Numbered from the stretch's first letter, positions 11,131 to 25,000 are shown. The stretch: 64,000 bases of DNA from Centropus unirufus (GCA_013397695.1 VYZI01000035.1:4115179-4179178), one strand, 5' to 3'. Made by a program: numbers and translations. The notes: generated by a model not told the origin, from the sequence alone.

Positions 11131-12806
11131 AATCAAGTGGAATCCAAATGAGGAAAACTATTGTTTGTTTGCTTCTGGCAGCTCTTTTTTCACATATTTA
11201 CAAATTCAAAGCATTTTAAATACTTAAAATTTGAAAGGAAGTCTATGAAATCAGGTTGTATGTCATTACTAAATGTTACCTAAAAGCTATCAAAGATGAC
11301 ATCAGCTAATGTGCATTTCAATGCAGAGCAGGAGAACAAGAGCATGCAATAACAATTTAAGCATAGATATGATAATGAGAAGAGATATTCGAGGGCAAGG
11401 GAAAATATAGCACAGATAGGAAATTCTGGCAATAAGCAGCTCATCAGATCATTATCAGATCTGAAAGCTCCCTTACAGACATGCAATTGCAGAAACATGC
11501 TCATGTCAGCTGGCAGTTATTTCTGATTGACTCCAGGAACAGCTCTACAGAGAACTGAAAAGGCACTTCTGTTTCAAAGGCATTTGAAGCTGATCATCTA
11601 TTCTACAAGAGTCTGATCACCTCTCTCTTTACCCACGAAGTCACACACACAATCATTCTTCCAGCAGATTATGACAGCTTTCCGTGGAGAAAGGGCATCT
11701 GTTCCACAAGGAGGACATTAACGAAAAGCCTCACTTGTTTGTCCTAACTGCACTTGGAAAATAAAAGTGTTATTGAGGGGCCTTATAGATTTGACTGCTA
11801 TGCATAAGGATTTAGGGTGAGGCTAATAGAAAGCTCAGAAAGCAAGCCTAGACTAACAGTAGTTAAGAGCTAACTACTGTAAAATATGCATGAGTAATGA
11901 AAGACAACATTTGATGTTAAAGTGCAGCACACTGAAGTTACAGCAAGGCACCCATGAAAGAAGATGCACACTAGGAGATAACTCCCATCAGCAGAGACCT
12001 GGAAATGCAGAATATCAACCCATGGAATAACTTCTTCATTTTAATCGTTGCTTTGAATGTAACATTCACTGCAGTGCTGGCCATTTATTCTGAATGCCAG
12101 ACACTGGTATCTATGGAGAAAAGACTGCAAAAGAAGGCACAGGGAATGTTTGCTCCCCAGAGGATGCTGACCAAACATGAGCTCTCTGGGGATAGGAGAA
12201 ACAAGGGTGGGCAGGAAGCACTGAATGGAAAGTCTGTGTCCCAGGATGTTATACCATGAAGAGAGCAGCCCATGAATGAAACATAAAGCAGAATGAGACA
12301 GTGGGGAGAGGTTGTAAAATTGTAATTTAAGTCTGGGTTCTGTCAAGTATTTATCCTTCCTAAAACAGAAAAGTAATGTAACTATCCTGAACTATTCATG
12401 AATGCTCTACTGCACATTCTCATCCTAATTCAGCAGAACACTTAAGCACCACCTCAAATCCCCTCAGCATCAGTGCAACCTATATCCATGTTACACAGTG
12501 GTATGTTAATATGCCACAGTGTAAAAATAGCATAAACAGATCCACAACACAAAATGATGTTGTTAAACATACATGGATAAATGTTGTGCTAGATGTCTTC
12601 TGATGCTAACTTAAGGCGTAGCTCTTCTGACATAACATTAACTGTGTAAAAAATTTTAATTTAAAACAGTTATTTTTGAAAGTAATATGTACCAAACGCA
12701 ACTGAAGATACCCAGATCTATTTTTGCTGCTGCTTAAAGAAAAACGGGTAAATTACGAAGTGATTGAGACCTTCTGGAGTCTTACCAACTCCTAAAAGAG
12801 GCATAG

Positions 12807-12822
12807 CAGGTGGTACCACCTG
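12807..12822. promoter_or_regulatory. 16-bp perfect palindrome holding two inverted E-boxes
   Basis: CAGGTGGTACCACCTG is its own reverse complement and contains CAGGTG and CACCTG, the E2-box type bound by ZEB/Snail-class zinc-finger factors. It lies about 590 bp from the exon at 13411. Regulatory function is only a guess from the motif. Confidence 0.3.
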
Positions 12823-13410
12823 TGCCAACCCAACACCAGCCAAAACAAATCTTCACACAGTACTCCTCTTGAGAAAAATGCGCTGATCACATAAATAAAG
12901 AGGATGAGTTATGCCACCGGACATTAACAGCTCTTCCTGGGTGCAGCAACTGTGACCAATCTCTCATTACCCTGAGCCCTTAAAATAAATGACTGGAGGA
13001 GCGAGCCCAGCTCCTGGCAGCAGTGTGCCAGACCCACACAGCTGTACGTGCACCCGAGCTGTGTCTCCTGCCGAAGCAGCACATTCCAGGTGCTTTATTT
13101 CGGGTGGAGTCACAAGTGGGCTCAGCCATGAAGTGCATCACATAGTTAAACAAGTTCCTTGCTCGCTAGTCCATTTTTTTCCCACACATTTTATGTTATT
13201 CATTCACTACAGCTAGGAAAGACCCGAGAACTTTAACCCCGCCACCACCTTGTTCTAAATTGAGAAAATCTGTCTTCTGGCTTGTCACATTTTCAATAAA
13301 AGAAAAATGAGTAACAGGCTCCTTTCTTATATCCCCACATACGTGCTTGTTCTGACTAAAGATTTTTACTCCATCTTTGCCAAAGTTTGTCAAACTTTTT
13401 CTGCACTTAC

Positions 13411-13480
13411 TTTAATACAATATGAGATGCAATTATCTCCATAGTGTTTACAGCATCTGTGCCTTGGGCCATGTTTGCAC
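13411..13480 (-). CDS. TMEM135: TMEM135 exon (about exon 9), 70 bp, cysteine-rich segment, residues about 233-256
   Basis: Encodes CKHGPRHRCCKHYGDNCISY followed by CIK. This carries five cysteines in 23 residues and is the family's Cys/His-rich segment. Spacing is identical to mammalian TMEM135 as remembered, with Gly for Glu after HY. The acceptor is TTTTTGCAG (ending at 13481); the donor is GTAAGT (13410 downwards). One leading G completes the Val codon from the previous exon, and the exon ends in phase 0. Confidence 0.96.
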
Positions 13481-15628
13481 CTGCAAAAAGCACAATGAAA
13501 CACATATTAACTCGTAGCTGTTTTCAGCGTCATTGATCGGAGACTTCATAAATTTTTCTTACCTAAATACATAAAGTGCTATGTTCCCACCACTCATTCT
13601 CCCCATTATCCATTGAAGTGTACTGTGAACTTTTATGATGTCATAAAAAGGACAATAAAAACTAACAATACTTTAGTTGTACAGCAAGAAGTGTTGGCGC
13701 ACTTATTTGGATCCAACCTCTTGCCACACTACACATTAAATACAAAATTAAAGAATAAAATTTCTGCTGTGTTCAACAGGGAAAGGTGACGTGATCCTTC
13801 CCAGTCTGTCTCTGCTCCATGGTTCTGGAAGGGTATTTGACCAAGCATCCATTAGGTGTGTCCTTATGCCTTCCGTACCATTGTAAGGTTCATTGGAGGG
13901 CAAAGCAGAACATACAAATGCACAGATACCCTGTGAGACTTCTCTCAATTACAAGCCTCTCATTTCTGAGCTATTTATTCTACTGTATTGATTTTTATGT
14001 AGCTCTTGCTTTGGACTGAGAATTTGACCTTGAGCATTTGAAAGAAACTGGCTTGGGATGATGGCTCACATGGGCTGTACAGTTGTTAGCCCTGCATTAT
14101 GCAGAATTAAAAGAAGTAATGTTATATCAGGCCTGAACATTAAATTTTGCTACAGCCAAGTATTTAAGTTTTAATGCAAAATAAATTACACAATTTATAT
14201 ACTGTGCCAAATACCTTGGAAGTTTTGAATCATGTGCTACGAAGTCTCATGGCCATAAATCACCTGTGAGGTCAGTTTATGTAGCAAAATTGTAATGAGA
14301 ACGTGATCAGGTTACAGGCATTTAGGCTCAATTATATTGAAAAGAACCATATGGACGAGAAACCTGTGAAAGCATCAACTGAAAACTGGAAGTTTTCTGA
14401 ATAGCTGAGTTGAGAGCTTCAAAACTTAAAAGAAAAAAAGCTCTTCACCAAAAGTCCCTTTAACCCTTGTATTTAACAAACAGTGGTAAGGGCTACAAAC
14501 TGTCTCTAGCAAATGAATGAGGGCATTTAAGGCAAAATATGCAGAAGCAACTCAGCTAAAACAAACTTTGTATGGCAGGAGCTGTCTTCTTCTAAGTCTT
14601 TTGTGATTTAAAACAGTAATGTCTGAGAAGTCACTGCTGACTTTCTTATATTTTTCAATTAAACCCCACAGCAAATGACAGGAAGTCATCGTGTGATGTA
14701 GATAATTTCATCTCTTGGTCATTATCTGAGCCAATAGGATAAGCCACTACTTTGAGAACACAGTGCATCTGGAAGACTTGTTTCTCTGGTGCATACAAAG
14801 ATCTGGTCATAAAACTGCTCCTGGAGAGGCCAAGATGAGAGGGAAGATTCATAGGTGTGATATGAACTGGCACCTAGTCCAGGTTTTATTCTATCTTCCC
14901 TGTAAATTAATGAATCCTTGTAGCACCCAATGTGCCTGAAACAGACAAAGCATGCATAGTAGAAGAGTATCACCTGAATATATTAACCCAGAAAGCTATC
15001 TGATGTCATTTCCTTACACTCATACTAAAGGACAACAGACTAGATCCTGTAGAGCAAAAGGGAACCTATCTTACCCAGCTTCACAAGCCAAGATCTGGCC
15101 TCGCGCAGAAGTGTTTTAGACTCACTCTTTGCTTTGTAATTTCCTATTTCCTGACAAAGAAACAGGCCAGGTTCTACCATTCCTGTTCTTAGGCAGTTTT
15201 TGTTTACACAAGAGAGGGATGTAGGACACCAAAAAGATGATGCTACAGTCACTCGAGATGACCCAAGTAAGGGCTGCTGCTGTGCAACTTCCCCTCCTTA
15301 ATGGCATTGCTAACACCAGCAAAACCACATGAAGAGCTGTTTCTGCAGAAGAAGCAACCACCACTCTGTCACTCAGAATTGACTACAATTACTCACCCTC
15401 ATTGGACAACTGTACATTGCAATTAACTGCTATGACATACAGGTCTTAAATTTTGCTTTCATTAGCATTCATAATTTGTCACTGCTAACTACCTAGGAAA
15501 AATGGAATGAAAAACACCTGAATGAAAAGCAAAAATAGTATAAAACAGAGTCAAACACAATGTAAGAAGACATTAAAATGAGTTAAGAAAGAACAATGCT
15601 TTTTGTCTTGTTTTTTTCTTCAACTCAC
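13481..15628 (-). other. TMEM135: TMEM135 intron of 2.1 kb
   Basis: AT-rich; no repeat element or RNA gene recognised. Confidence 0.8.
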
Positions 15629-15775
15629 ACTTTGTCCATGAGCATTTTTGTTAGAGCCAGTATGTTCATTGTCTGTGATACTTTTTCATAGTGCACTATT
15701 TTTCTATCTATTTTTGAAAATGCTGCTTCAGGTGAAAATGAATGAGTGGGGATTTCTTCTTTCCCTACAATGAAC
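15629..15775 (-). CDS. TMEM135: TMEM135 exon (about exon 8), 147 bp, variable linker, residues about 184-233
   Basis: The first 20 residues (FIVGKEEIPTHSFSPEAAFS) are strongly conserved in TMEM135. The following stretch, about 30 residues rich in Lys, Met and Thr, differs clearly from the mammalian sequence as I remember it, though it has the same length. This fits a poorly constrained loop between membrane segments. The acceptor has a long T-run followed by CAG (15776-15778); the donor is GTGAGT (15628 downwards). The exon ends with GT, which joins a G from the next exon to make Val. Skipping would preserve frame. Confidence 0.95.
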
Positions 15776-16346
15776 CTGAAAAAAAAAAACAAGGATTATA
15801 TAAATTACTCAATGAAATACATGAAGTCCAATACAAGTTCCTAAGTCTTTATGACAAGCTTGAAGTTACCCACAGGTATGCAAAAAAAAATGCATCCTAT
15901 ACAGCTGCCAAGTCTTGTACCTCTTTGAAAAGATCACTTCCCCAATATATATTTAAATTTCAAATAACAGTCACAATAACTCCCAGGAATTTTTTAAAAC
16001 TAGGAACAAAAACATTTCAAGGGAAGTCCTTCTCACACAATACGAGAACACCAAATAAGAAAATAAAAAGGCACATGAAATATCTCAATTATCTCCAGAA
16101 AAATGAGGTCACATAAAGGTTGATGATTACTACAACATTTTTATAAAGTATATATATTGTAAAATCTTCAAAATGTTTTCACTCCCACCAAGACCATCAA
16201 CGTTTTCTTGCTTGGCTTTATCTTCTGCTCTCTTTCTTCATGCAGAAGTTGATATTGTCAATATACTGGTTCATCATAGGTGTAGAATTACAATACATAA
16301 AGGGCAAAAGAGGTCAGAAAATCAAGACATTTCATAATGCATTTTA

Positions 16347-16925
16347 TCATAAAATCATAGAATCACCAGGTTGGAAAAGACCTTTGAGATCATGGAGTCT
16401 AACCATACTTGTCTGCCACTAAACCATATACCTAAGCACCTCATCTGCCTGGCTTTTAAACACCTCCAGGATGGGGACTCCACCACCTCCCTGTGCAGCC
16501 TCTGTCAGGGCCTGAGGATCCTTTCAGTGAAGAAGTTTTTCCTGATGTCCAATCTGACCCTGCCCTGGTACAGCTTGAAGCCATTCCCCCTTGTCCTATC
16601 CCCTGTCACTTGGGAGAAGAGACCAGCACCAGCCTCTCCACACCCTCCTTTCAGGCAGTTGTAGGCACTGATAACGTCTCTCCTCAGCCTCCTCTCTTCC
16701 AGGTTGAACAACTCCAGCTCCCTCAGCTGCTCCTCATAAGACTTGTTCTCCAACCCCATTCACCAGCTTTGTTGCTCTTCTCTGGACACGATCCAGCCTC
16801 TCAACATCCCTCTTGGAGTGAGGGGACCCAAAACTGAACACAGGATGCAAGGTGTGGCCTCACCAGTGCCAAGTCCAAGGGCAGAATCACCTCCTTGGAC
16901 TTGCTGGCCACGCTGTTTCTGATAT
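16347..16925 (-). mobile_element. CR1 LINE 3' fragment, young copy, sense to TMEM135
   Basis: Begins with the reverse-complemented tail CATAGAATCACCAGGTTGGA and runs to CACCTCCTTGGACTTGCTGG. It is colinear with the plus-strand copy at 57250-58146. By eye I count roughly a dozen differences in about 260 bases, so both are recent copies of one subfamily. Confidence 0.93.
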
Positions 16926-17279
16926 ATTTTCTTTTGTAGTATAATCCAAATTGCCCTGTACTGGGGTAGTCTTGTTGAGGGCAATGAAGGTATAAAAATG
17001 TTGGTGTGTACCTGAATCCTGATTCTCCCAGTAATTACAGAAAGCTTTGTTTCTGCATATTGCCACAGAAGTGTTTCATGTCCAGATTCCTGGACTATAG
17101 ACTGCATTATTAACTACTGGCACCTTCTATCAAATTCCATAGCTGTTTCATGGCTGCAAATTCTATAAAATATTTCCACTACCAATAACAGCAAGTCTGT
17201 CTTGCTTGGCTTCAACTCTTTTCTTCTCTTATGAGTGGACACTGCTCATATACTGGGCTGTCTGAGTAGCAGACAGGCA

Positions 17280-17330
17280 GTAGATCTTAAAGGTCTTTTC
17301 TAACCTAAATGATTCTATAACTTTATGAAT
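17280..17330 (+). mobile_element. CR1 tail remnant
   Basis: TCTTAAAGGTCTTTTCTAAC followed by CTAAATGATTCTATAACTTT resembles a decayed CR1 3' end. The body upstream is not recognisable. Confidence 0.55.
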
Positions 17331-17591
17331 CATGAATCACAGTTTTAGAAAAAAAAACACTTCTTCAAAAACATGCAACTATGTCTGCATTTCCTTTCAA
17401 TAATGATGTTGAATATGAGAAGATTCCTCTTGGCCAACATGCTTCAAAACATGTTGTATACTCCAAAAGTTGGGAGAGTTTTACAACAGGATTCTTCTTA
17501 AGATAATTCTTTTCATACAATGCAGCTGCCACTGTGCACAATTCCTAAATAACTTCCCTTAAAGCTACACGCTGACAGAAACTTTACTTAC

Positions 17592-17633
17592 TTTAGTGCA
17601 GAGTACGTAAATCCTTTCAAGCCATCTTTGCAT
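17592..17633 (-). CDS. TMEM135: TMEM135 exon (about exon 7), 42 bp, residues about 170-184
   Basis: A very short exon encoding (R)CKDGLKGFTYSAL(K), a conserved loop just after the membrane segment of the preceding exon. The acceptor is TTTCAG (ending at 17634) and the donor is a strong GTAAGT (17591 downwards). Phase: one base completes Arg at the start, and two bases (AA) begin a Lys codon completed by the next exon. Its length is a multiple of three, so skipping would give an in-frame variant (AG+G, Arg). Confidence 0.95.
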
Positions 17634-20584
17634 CTGAAACATAAAACCAAGATTTTTTTCTCTAATGGGCTGCTTGCAATACAATACAGAGTGTTATAGG
17701 CTGAACATCACATAGAATGGCTGCAGATGAACACCAGCTTCTTATTAAGAGAAAACAGCATGTCTGTAACAACTCTGTGGCTATCCCCGGTTTCACAGTT
17801 GTCACCACAGCCTTGGGACATCTCAAAAACAAAGGGTACAGCATACAAATGCCAGTGCTTCTCTCTTTTGTCTAAACCAAGAGTGGAGAAATCTTTAAAG
17901 GATGGTGACAGAACCACTGGGGTGACAATGGACGATTTCATATAACAAAGAATTGTTGCTTTATGGAGAGGAAGTCATGATGAGTTTTACAAAACATAAA
18001 CGTTCCTGCAAGGAGAGAAAAGAGGGTTGGACCTCAATAAAATACCGACCCTTTTGTGAAGAGCCTGCAGGGAACAGTTATTCTGACTTTGAGATACATT
18101 GTTCTACTTGGCACAGCGATGATCTCTGCAGCTCACTGCTTTAAGGCTCTCAATCTGAAAGTCCTGTTTTTTTTCAATTATATAGTGGTTGTTCTGATTT
18201 GGAGCTTGATTATATACATCCTCCCGTACATGCTACAGGTTTCCTTGTGTGAATAAGGTCTGCAGTAAAGCGTCCATAATTGGCCGTGAAAGATTTAGGT
18301 TACTGACTTTTTTTCTATCCAGGATGCAATGAACGGAGCTGAAGCTGGCAGCTGCTACAGATTCTTCCTGGAAGACTTCTCAGTGTCTTGTTGGTAGCAA
18401 GGCAAAGAGCAGATACTTGGTTTTACCCCTTTTCTTTTTATAGAATTGCATGGGGAATAGATCATGGTACCAACACATTCCTGATACAATACAGAAAGCA
18501 CAAACTAGCAACTTATCAGCATCATCATTTCAAGAACATGTTCTCTAAGAGAAGACAAGACGACAGTTGTAAAAGCAGGAGCACATGACCACAATCCTTT
18601 GCCTTCTGCCTGCAGAGCCCAAGCTGCCCACACCCTCCTGGGAGGAGGTGACACCACTGTCAGAAGGCACACAAGCGGTCAGCACACAGTGCCAGTAGCT
18701 GGATATACATGAACAGCAAGGAGAACGTAATGAAAGACGTTCACAGATCGACAAAGTCTTGCTTTATCCTGCCAGGTGAGTGCCTGGCACGGTGCTGGTA
18801 AGCTGCCACAGCGTTAAACACTCCTGGGAAATTCTTCCAAAGGCTTTCTTTAACACCTGTGTTCCCAAGGACTTGAGTTTGTTACGATGTGCACAGTGTT
18901 AACAAGGTATCAGGCGGAGCTACGCATAATGGCAGAAAACTAATGCTCAAGAGTTTCTCTTCTATAATGACTGTACCTAAAACACTGGTCACACCTATGT
19001 GACCCTTAGGAGTTCAAGGTAAAGACATACAAATAAAACTGCACACTGTATCTTTAATTAATATAGAAATTAGTAACCAAAGAAACGTAAACATTTTACA
19101 TTTTATGATTCCTTATCTATGGAATTCAGAAACTGAAAATTATCATAGTACTTTTACAGAAAGGTGGGTTGAAAGGGGGGTTGAAACTATTGGCAGGTGA
19201 TGGACTCAAACAAATGGAACCAGCTTTGCCCAGAGAGCAGAGAGAACCACTGGCAGAACTACCAAGAGTCCAAATGCACAGGGTGTTCATATACCTGCCC
19301 AATGCACAGAACGGTCTGCTATCACAGGTCTGATCTTAAACCTCCAACTGACTGCAAGTTAAATGCCCTTTGAGTTGAGGGTTTTCAACACATTACATCT
19401 GCAAGCTTTCAGCTCAAGTATAGGCCCTTAGGTTCTACTTTTCTTCTCCAGTAAATTAAAATCACACACATTTCAGATGCAAACATGCATATAAGTGTTT
19501 CTAGAGTAACATCAAAACAGAAGAGTAATTATAGTTTAAGCATAATGTTGTTTTTGCCTTCATCTCTCCAGTGCAACAGCATTTTGAGTTGTAAGTGTTC
19601 AATTATTCCTTTAATGCACCACCAGATGTCCCTACCCAACTAGTGCTCAGACTGACCTGACTCACTGACACCATCCTACAACTCATCTGCTCTAAACTCT
19701 CCTCAAGGAAATTGTCAGTCAAATCCTTTCCTCACTAATACTGAAAATCAAAAGGCACTTGCATCACTGAAGGAGAAAACGCCACTCCAATCTTCTCCAA
19801 GAAACACGAAGATTTCTAGTGCCTAATCTAATTACATTATTAAAGTCAATTCTGTACAGTGTATTGAAACTTTATAGCAATTATTTTAATATTCTACATA
19901 GCTGTAGAGCTAGCAGCTATGAATCCCCCTGTAAATTCATCTAAATTCATGAAGTAACACTAAAGATACAATTCCTTATATTTCCTATTAGATTCCTGCT
20001 TTGTTTTTAACTATAACTGTATAAAAGTACTATTTAATTTCTCAAAAGGACCTTAATTTTTGTTGCTTATTGTCACAATGTCTTGTGTGAAGTCATTATG
20101 CAAACTAATGAATATGTGGAAATATTGCACATTAAGAGTTTTAAAAGCAAGAGCCCTAGGGAAACAAAACTTCCAGTCACAAGTAATTTGCACTGTAACT
20201 TCCCATTCTCTGACATTGTGATTTTGCTCTAATAAATGAAGCAGCGACCAACAACAAAACTCCAAATCTAATATCAAATACCTCACGAATTCCGTATGTT
20301 AAAGGCTTCAGAATACTGGTCTAAGGATTGAAATTCCTGTATTTATTCCCTCACTAAGAACACAATACCAGCAGCGACAAAAAGGCCTCCACATTGACTC
20401 CAGACACACTTCTTTTTGGGGGGGAGCCTCAACAAAATACCACCCAGGGACAGTGCAGAGACTTCACAAATTCAGCAACCGGCCCCGACAGACTGCTGAG
20501 GGCCAATGGTAGCAGCACATGGCACATAACACGAACACCTGGCTGCTAATAACTGAACTAAGACTAATGATTTGCTTCATACAG

Positions 20585-20629
20585 CCACTAATTGGTAATA
20601 ATAATACCTCCACTAATTGGTAATAATAA
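20585..20629. repeat. 20-bp exact direct repeat, period 25
   Basis: CCACTAATTGGTAATAATAA occurs at 20585-20604 and again at 20610-20629, separated by TACCT. A local tandem duplication. Confidence 0.9.
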
Positions 20630-21995
20630 CTTTTACTCAATGCTTCATTGCTCAAGGGGTCAAAAAATCTGCTCTCTGCTGCTGACCCCTGCAAGCCATT
20701 CAAGCTGTGAACGAGCACAGTAAAACACATGACATGTGCCCAGTGTTGCAGATATACTTGAGATTGGAAAAAGCTCAATACTGTATTGTTATAAGCTCGG
20801 GTTTAGGGTATTTTTCAGCCTGGAAGGTCAGAGGTAACAAGTGAATTGCATGTTGTCAGAGGTGCTCAGTGTAGCTGCTGCCATTCCCATCACCCTGAAT
20901 GTCCCAGGGATCAAATCCCAGTTTGCAGTAGGGTGGCACCATTTTTTTGCTCAGTGAGGAATCATTTAAAGGGCACACAATCTGGTTACATTTTCCCAAC
21001 AGAGGGGAATTTGTCCCTGGTACAAAGGCAGCAGCACCACCAACTCTGCCAGCTGAGCCCATTGGGCAGTGCATCACAAAGCAGAAATACCCTGCTCCAG
21101 TCCAGTTTGGCATTGGCCTGAGCTGTGGTTTGAGCTGGAGGAGCAGAAGAATCAATGAGCCACACTAATAAATTTAGGTTCTCCAAATTCCCCTGCTGGG
21201 ACAGTTTTGGTACATGAACAAATATGATTGATTTTAATCACACATATTTATAACGCAAATTTAACTTTGGCCACACACATTTGTTTTCTCATAAAGAAAA
21301 CAGCAGATATGGAACTGAGCCAAGGCTTGATACCAACTCTTCTTCCAACAAGGCATGAACTAAATCTCATTTATGTTTGTGTGTGTAAAGAGGTGCTGCA
21401 CAGGAGCTTACACTACTCTCCTCCATCCTGTGGGAAGGAGACGTTCCCACACTGAACTGTACAACTGGATGCCAACCACTATGTTTTGGGCATTTTTATT
21501 ATTATGCCTTGTCATAAGTCTTCTAAAGATTTCCTCCGTGACCAATTGATACACCCCATGGAAGATGGTTCCTTCCTTCTGAAGGAACAAGTCACGTTTC
21601 ACCCATGGCACTGGTAAGGAGAAAGCAGCTCACAGCAACAACACATGCCGTGTTTTAACAACATCCCCATATTTCTCACGTTACCCTTCAGGGTAAGGGC
21701 AAATTAGAAACTCCGATATGCAGAGCTCTTATTTTGGCCACGTGGGAAGGAAACACTGCAAGCACAGGACATGTGTTGGCATATTGTAACAACACATCTG
21801 CCTGTAAAGCTTGGCCTGAGGGGACCACGTTTCTGAGTTAAGGTGGCTTGTTTTATGGAGAAGAGAGGATCATAGTGATGAAACATGACTGTGTCTCAAC
21901 ATGCCAGCTACATCCCTTGCTATTAAACCCCTTGCTATTAGGAATTAAAGGCTACCTACACGCCTTTGTGAGCTGTGCTGAACTCCATTTCCATT

Positions 21996-22032
21996 AATCC
22001 ATTTCCCGTCTCCAATAATCCATTTCCTGTCT
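21996..22032. repeat. Short tandem duplication, period 21
   Basis: AATCCATTTCCCGTCT at 21996-22011 recurs with one change at 22017-22032. A partial third copy (ACTCCATTTCC) lies just upstream. Confidence 0.8.
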
Positions 22033-25000
22033 TAAGCTTCTTAGAGAGGTTACTATACCTTCTTCTTTCTTTTTTTTTCTATCCTCCATTCCTCATCTTC
22101 TCCCCAGGGTTAGTAGTCGACAGCAACAGTTGTCATTTTTCTGAGATGCATTCTTGTATCTCCTCTTTCACTATTTCTTCCCAAGAGTCAAACTCCTATT
22201 TTGTATTCACCCCAGCTGTCCTCTAAATGTTATATCCTCAAAAGCCCATTTCTTTTTCTTAAAAAAATAACCATGTCTTCTTCCATGTCTTCTCATGCTC
22301 TGACTCCACACGCTAATCACACAGGTGGGGACTCCAACACTGACAGTATGGAATAAGCACAAATTACAAAACAGTATTGTAATGAAATTCAAGACTCAGA
22401 GACATGGACTCAAATCATTCTGAATCTGAGAAATGGAAGAATTAGTTCCAGTTCGGTTTTAAGTTGTTTATGTGGTGCCCGTAACATAAAAAAAAATTTT
22501 GGAAATAATATTTTTTCAAAAGTCTCTGTGAACCAACCCCAATTTCATAGGAGAAAGACCTTCCTCACTGATTTGACTATGAAGAAAAGAGTTTCTTTAC
22601 AACGAAGTATTTTATAGCTATGGATATAAAATAAGGACTAACCCAGTAAAGTCTGATATGACAAAGGGAACTGAAATCTAAGGTTGTTCATAAATGTTTA
22701 CCACCAGTATTCTTCCCAGTGGAAAGAGGCACATTTTCAAGTGGAAAATATGATTTCCAAAAATTATGATCGGTCACACCACAAAATCTATTTTGACTTG
22801 TCATTACTTCATTGTGGTGAACTTTCCAACCATCTGAACAGTGCCTAGATCCTTCCCAGTGACCAAAAAAGAACACGATCATTGTGTTAATCCCACTGCC
22901 CGAATCCACCAAGCTGTCAGTGGTTTATGACAAGGCTGCAAAAATACACTTTGGTCCTCATTTAGATGAAACTATGGGAAACTGGATCCTAAAAGTTTTT
23001 GTAGATATGGTTATATAATTGTCTTCTGATTTCAGGAGCTACTCATGCCATTCACATCAGCTTAAAAAAAAAAGAATACTCTGCTTATATATTTTCCGTT
23101 CAGAAATTAACCACATCAAATCTGAAATTTCTGCACCCTACTTGGAAACACAGAGGCATTCATTCAGATTCCTCTGGATTGCAACCACTACTCAAAACTG
23201 AGTAGCATCTTGACACAAAGGAGCTTCCTTTCTAGATCTACAGCTACTTGCAGCACAGGAAATCAAAACACAGGAAGTTTCCTTCATGGATGCTTCAGCT
23301 GCTTTAACATGACAGATTTAATGAAAATGCTTTGCTTTTCCATTTGCATTTTCATTTCAACTAATCACCTTTATTTGTATTTCTTTACAAACATTTAATT
23401 TGCATATATCACCAAGATAACCCAAAAAGAATATCCATATTTCAAAATAAATTATGGTCCCCTGTATAGATGTGCAGATATTTTTGTCCACCCATGTAGA
23501 GAGAAACATATCTCTTAGAGACACCAAACAATCATCATATCAAGGCACTCAGAAATGCAGAGAGCAAAAAGAACCTGTTCCATGTGCCAGCAGCTGTTAA
23601 CTTTATTCCCCAATAATGAACGTAAGCCCTTCCTTCATGGCGTGTGCCTCCATATCCCAGCTCTTCCCAGACGATGCAGGAGTGAAAATAACCACCCACT
23701 TCTCTTTTTTCCTCCACTTTGCCAGGACTGGGATGGAAAAAACTGACTGACAGCTGCTTCTTCCTGTCCTCTCACTAAGGGTCAGAGAGGAGGCCCCATG
23801 CAGTTGGACCACATAACTCCAGGAGAAACAGAGACAGCTACAGGCAGAGAAAGTGTCATCTCCCCACACAGAGCTGCCCCCTCCAAGACTCAGCATGATT
23901 ATGAGGCACAACTTCTGGCTTGCGTGGAGGAAATCAAGAGGAAAATTTAAAGGAAAAAAGGATCTAGGCCTGGATTCTCTCTCCTCTGAATTCCCCCTCT
24001 TCTGAGTTAGGCTTTTTTTTTTTCGTATTTCCTCACTGATCTTACCTATTCAACTCAAGGTTATAAAAAAGAAGCAATTATAACAAAAGAATCTGTACAT
24101 CATGGAAAACATGTAGCTTTCAGAAGACAAGTCAGGAATCAGCTTGAATATAACGGAAGTGAGAAGAATTGTGGCAGAAATTCTCATAAAAATTAAACTT
24201 CAGACAAATGTGTAATGCAGCTGGGATCAAAATGTAAGGAAAAGTCACATTGCTTGTGCTTCCAAACCAGATTGATAGTTTAACATTTGTGTGTTTAAAT
24301 AAAAACTGAAAGAATGTGGCCATGGCATTTATTTTAGCTGAGCTTGAAGTTTGAAATGATCTTTTGAGAAGGCTATGCTTCTGTAACTATTACATGCAGT
24401 GAATATGAAACTATATTTTTTTAAAAAAGGCCAAAAAAAGAGCAAGCAGGGACAACAGAGAAGGGCATAAGAAGCATAGTATGTACATCATTATTTTGCA
24501 GACCTCTATTGAATGCATCATTTACAATACTTGTAAAGAAAGAGTGAACGGGGATGACAGTGCAGTCACAGTGAGTTATGGTCTCATTAAGCTTTTATGC
24601 AAATCCAAATTACATTTTTGAAGAAAAATTCTGCAATTCTGGCAGGACTGTGACACTGCAATGGAAAAGAAAGCTGTTTATACAGAAGTTAAATTACAAT
24701 GCTGGATTCAGGGTTGTGAACCAAAGCTGTTATCAATCAACACTTCATATCTGAATGCTAATCAAGTTTTGTGTACTACTGCCAAATATGAAATCAGATT
24801 TTTAGTAATGTTAATTATCCTGCTACAAACAATATTCACGTTTCTGCAGAGATTAGTGCTTCTCATGCATTTTTGAGTAATTGGAATTACTCTCAAAATA
24901 TCTTAAAAGCAAAGAAAAAATATATTTTTTTTATTATTTTATCTGGATGCAACCTTTCCAGGTCTTTGTCCAGCATCACCGCCACGCTGTGGGCTCTCAA

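Larger units (their letters stand above)
8652..13410 (-). other. TMEM135: TMEM135 intron of 4.8 kb
   Basis: Contains one CR1 tail (10985-11130) and a 16-bp E-box palindrome (12807-12822). The rest shows no recognisable element. Confidence 0.8.
15776..17591 (-). other. TMEM135: TMEM135 intron of 1.8 kb
   Basis: Contains a young 0.58-kb CR1 (16347-16925) and a CR1 tail remnant (17280-17330); otherwise unremarkable. Confidence 0.8.
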
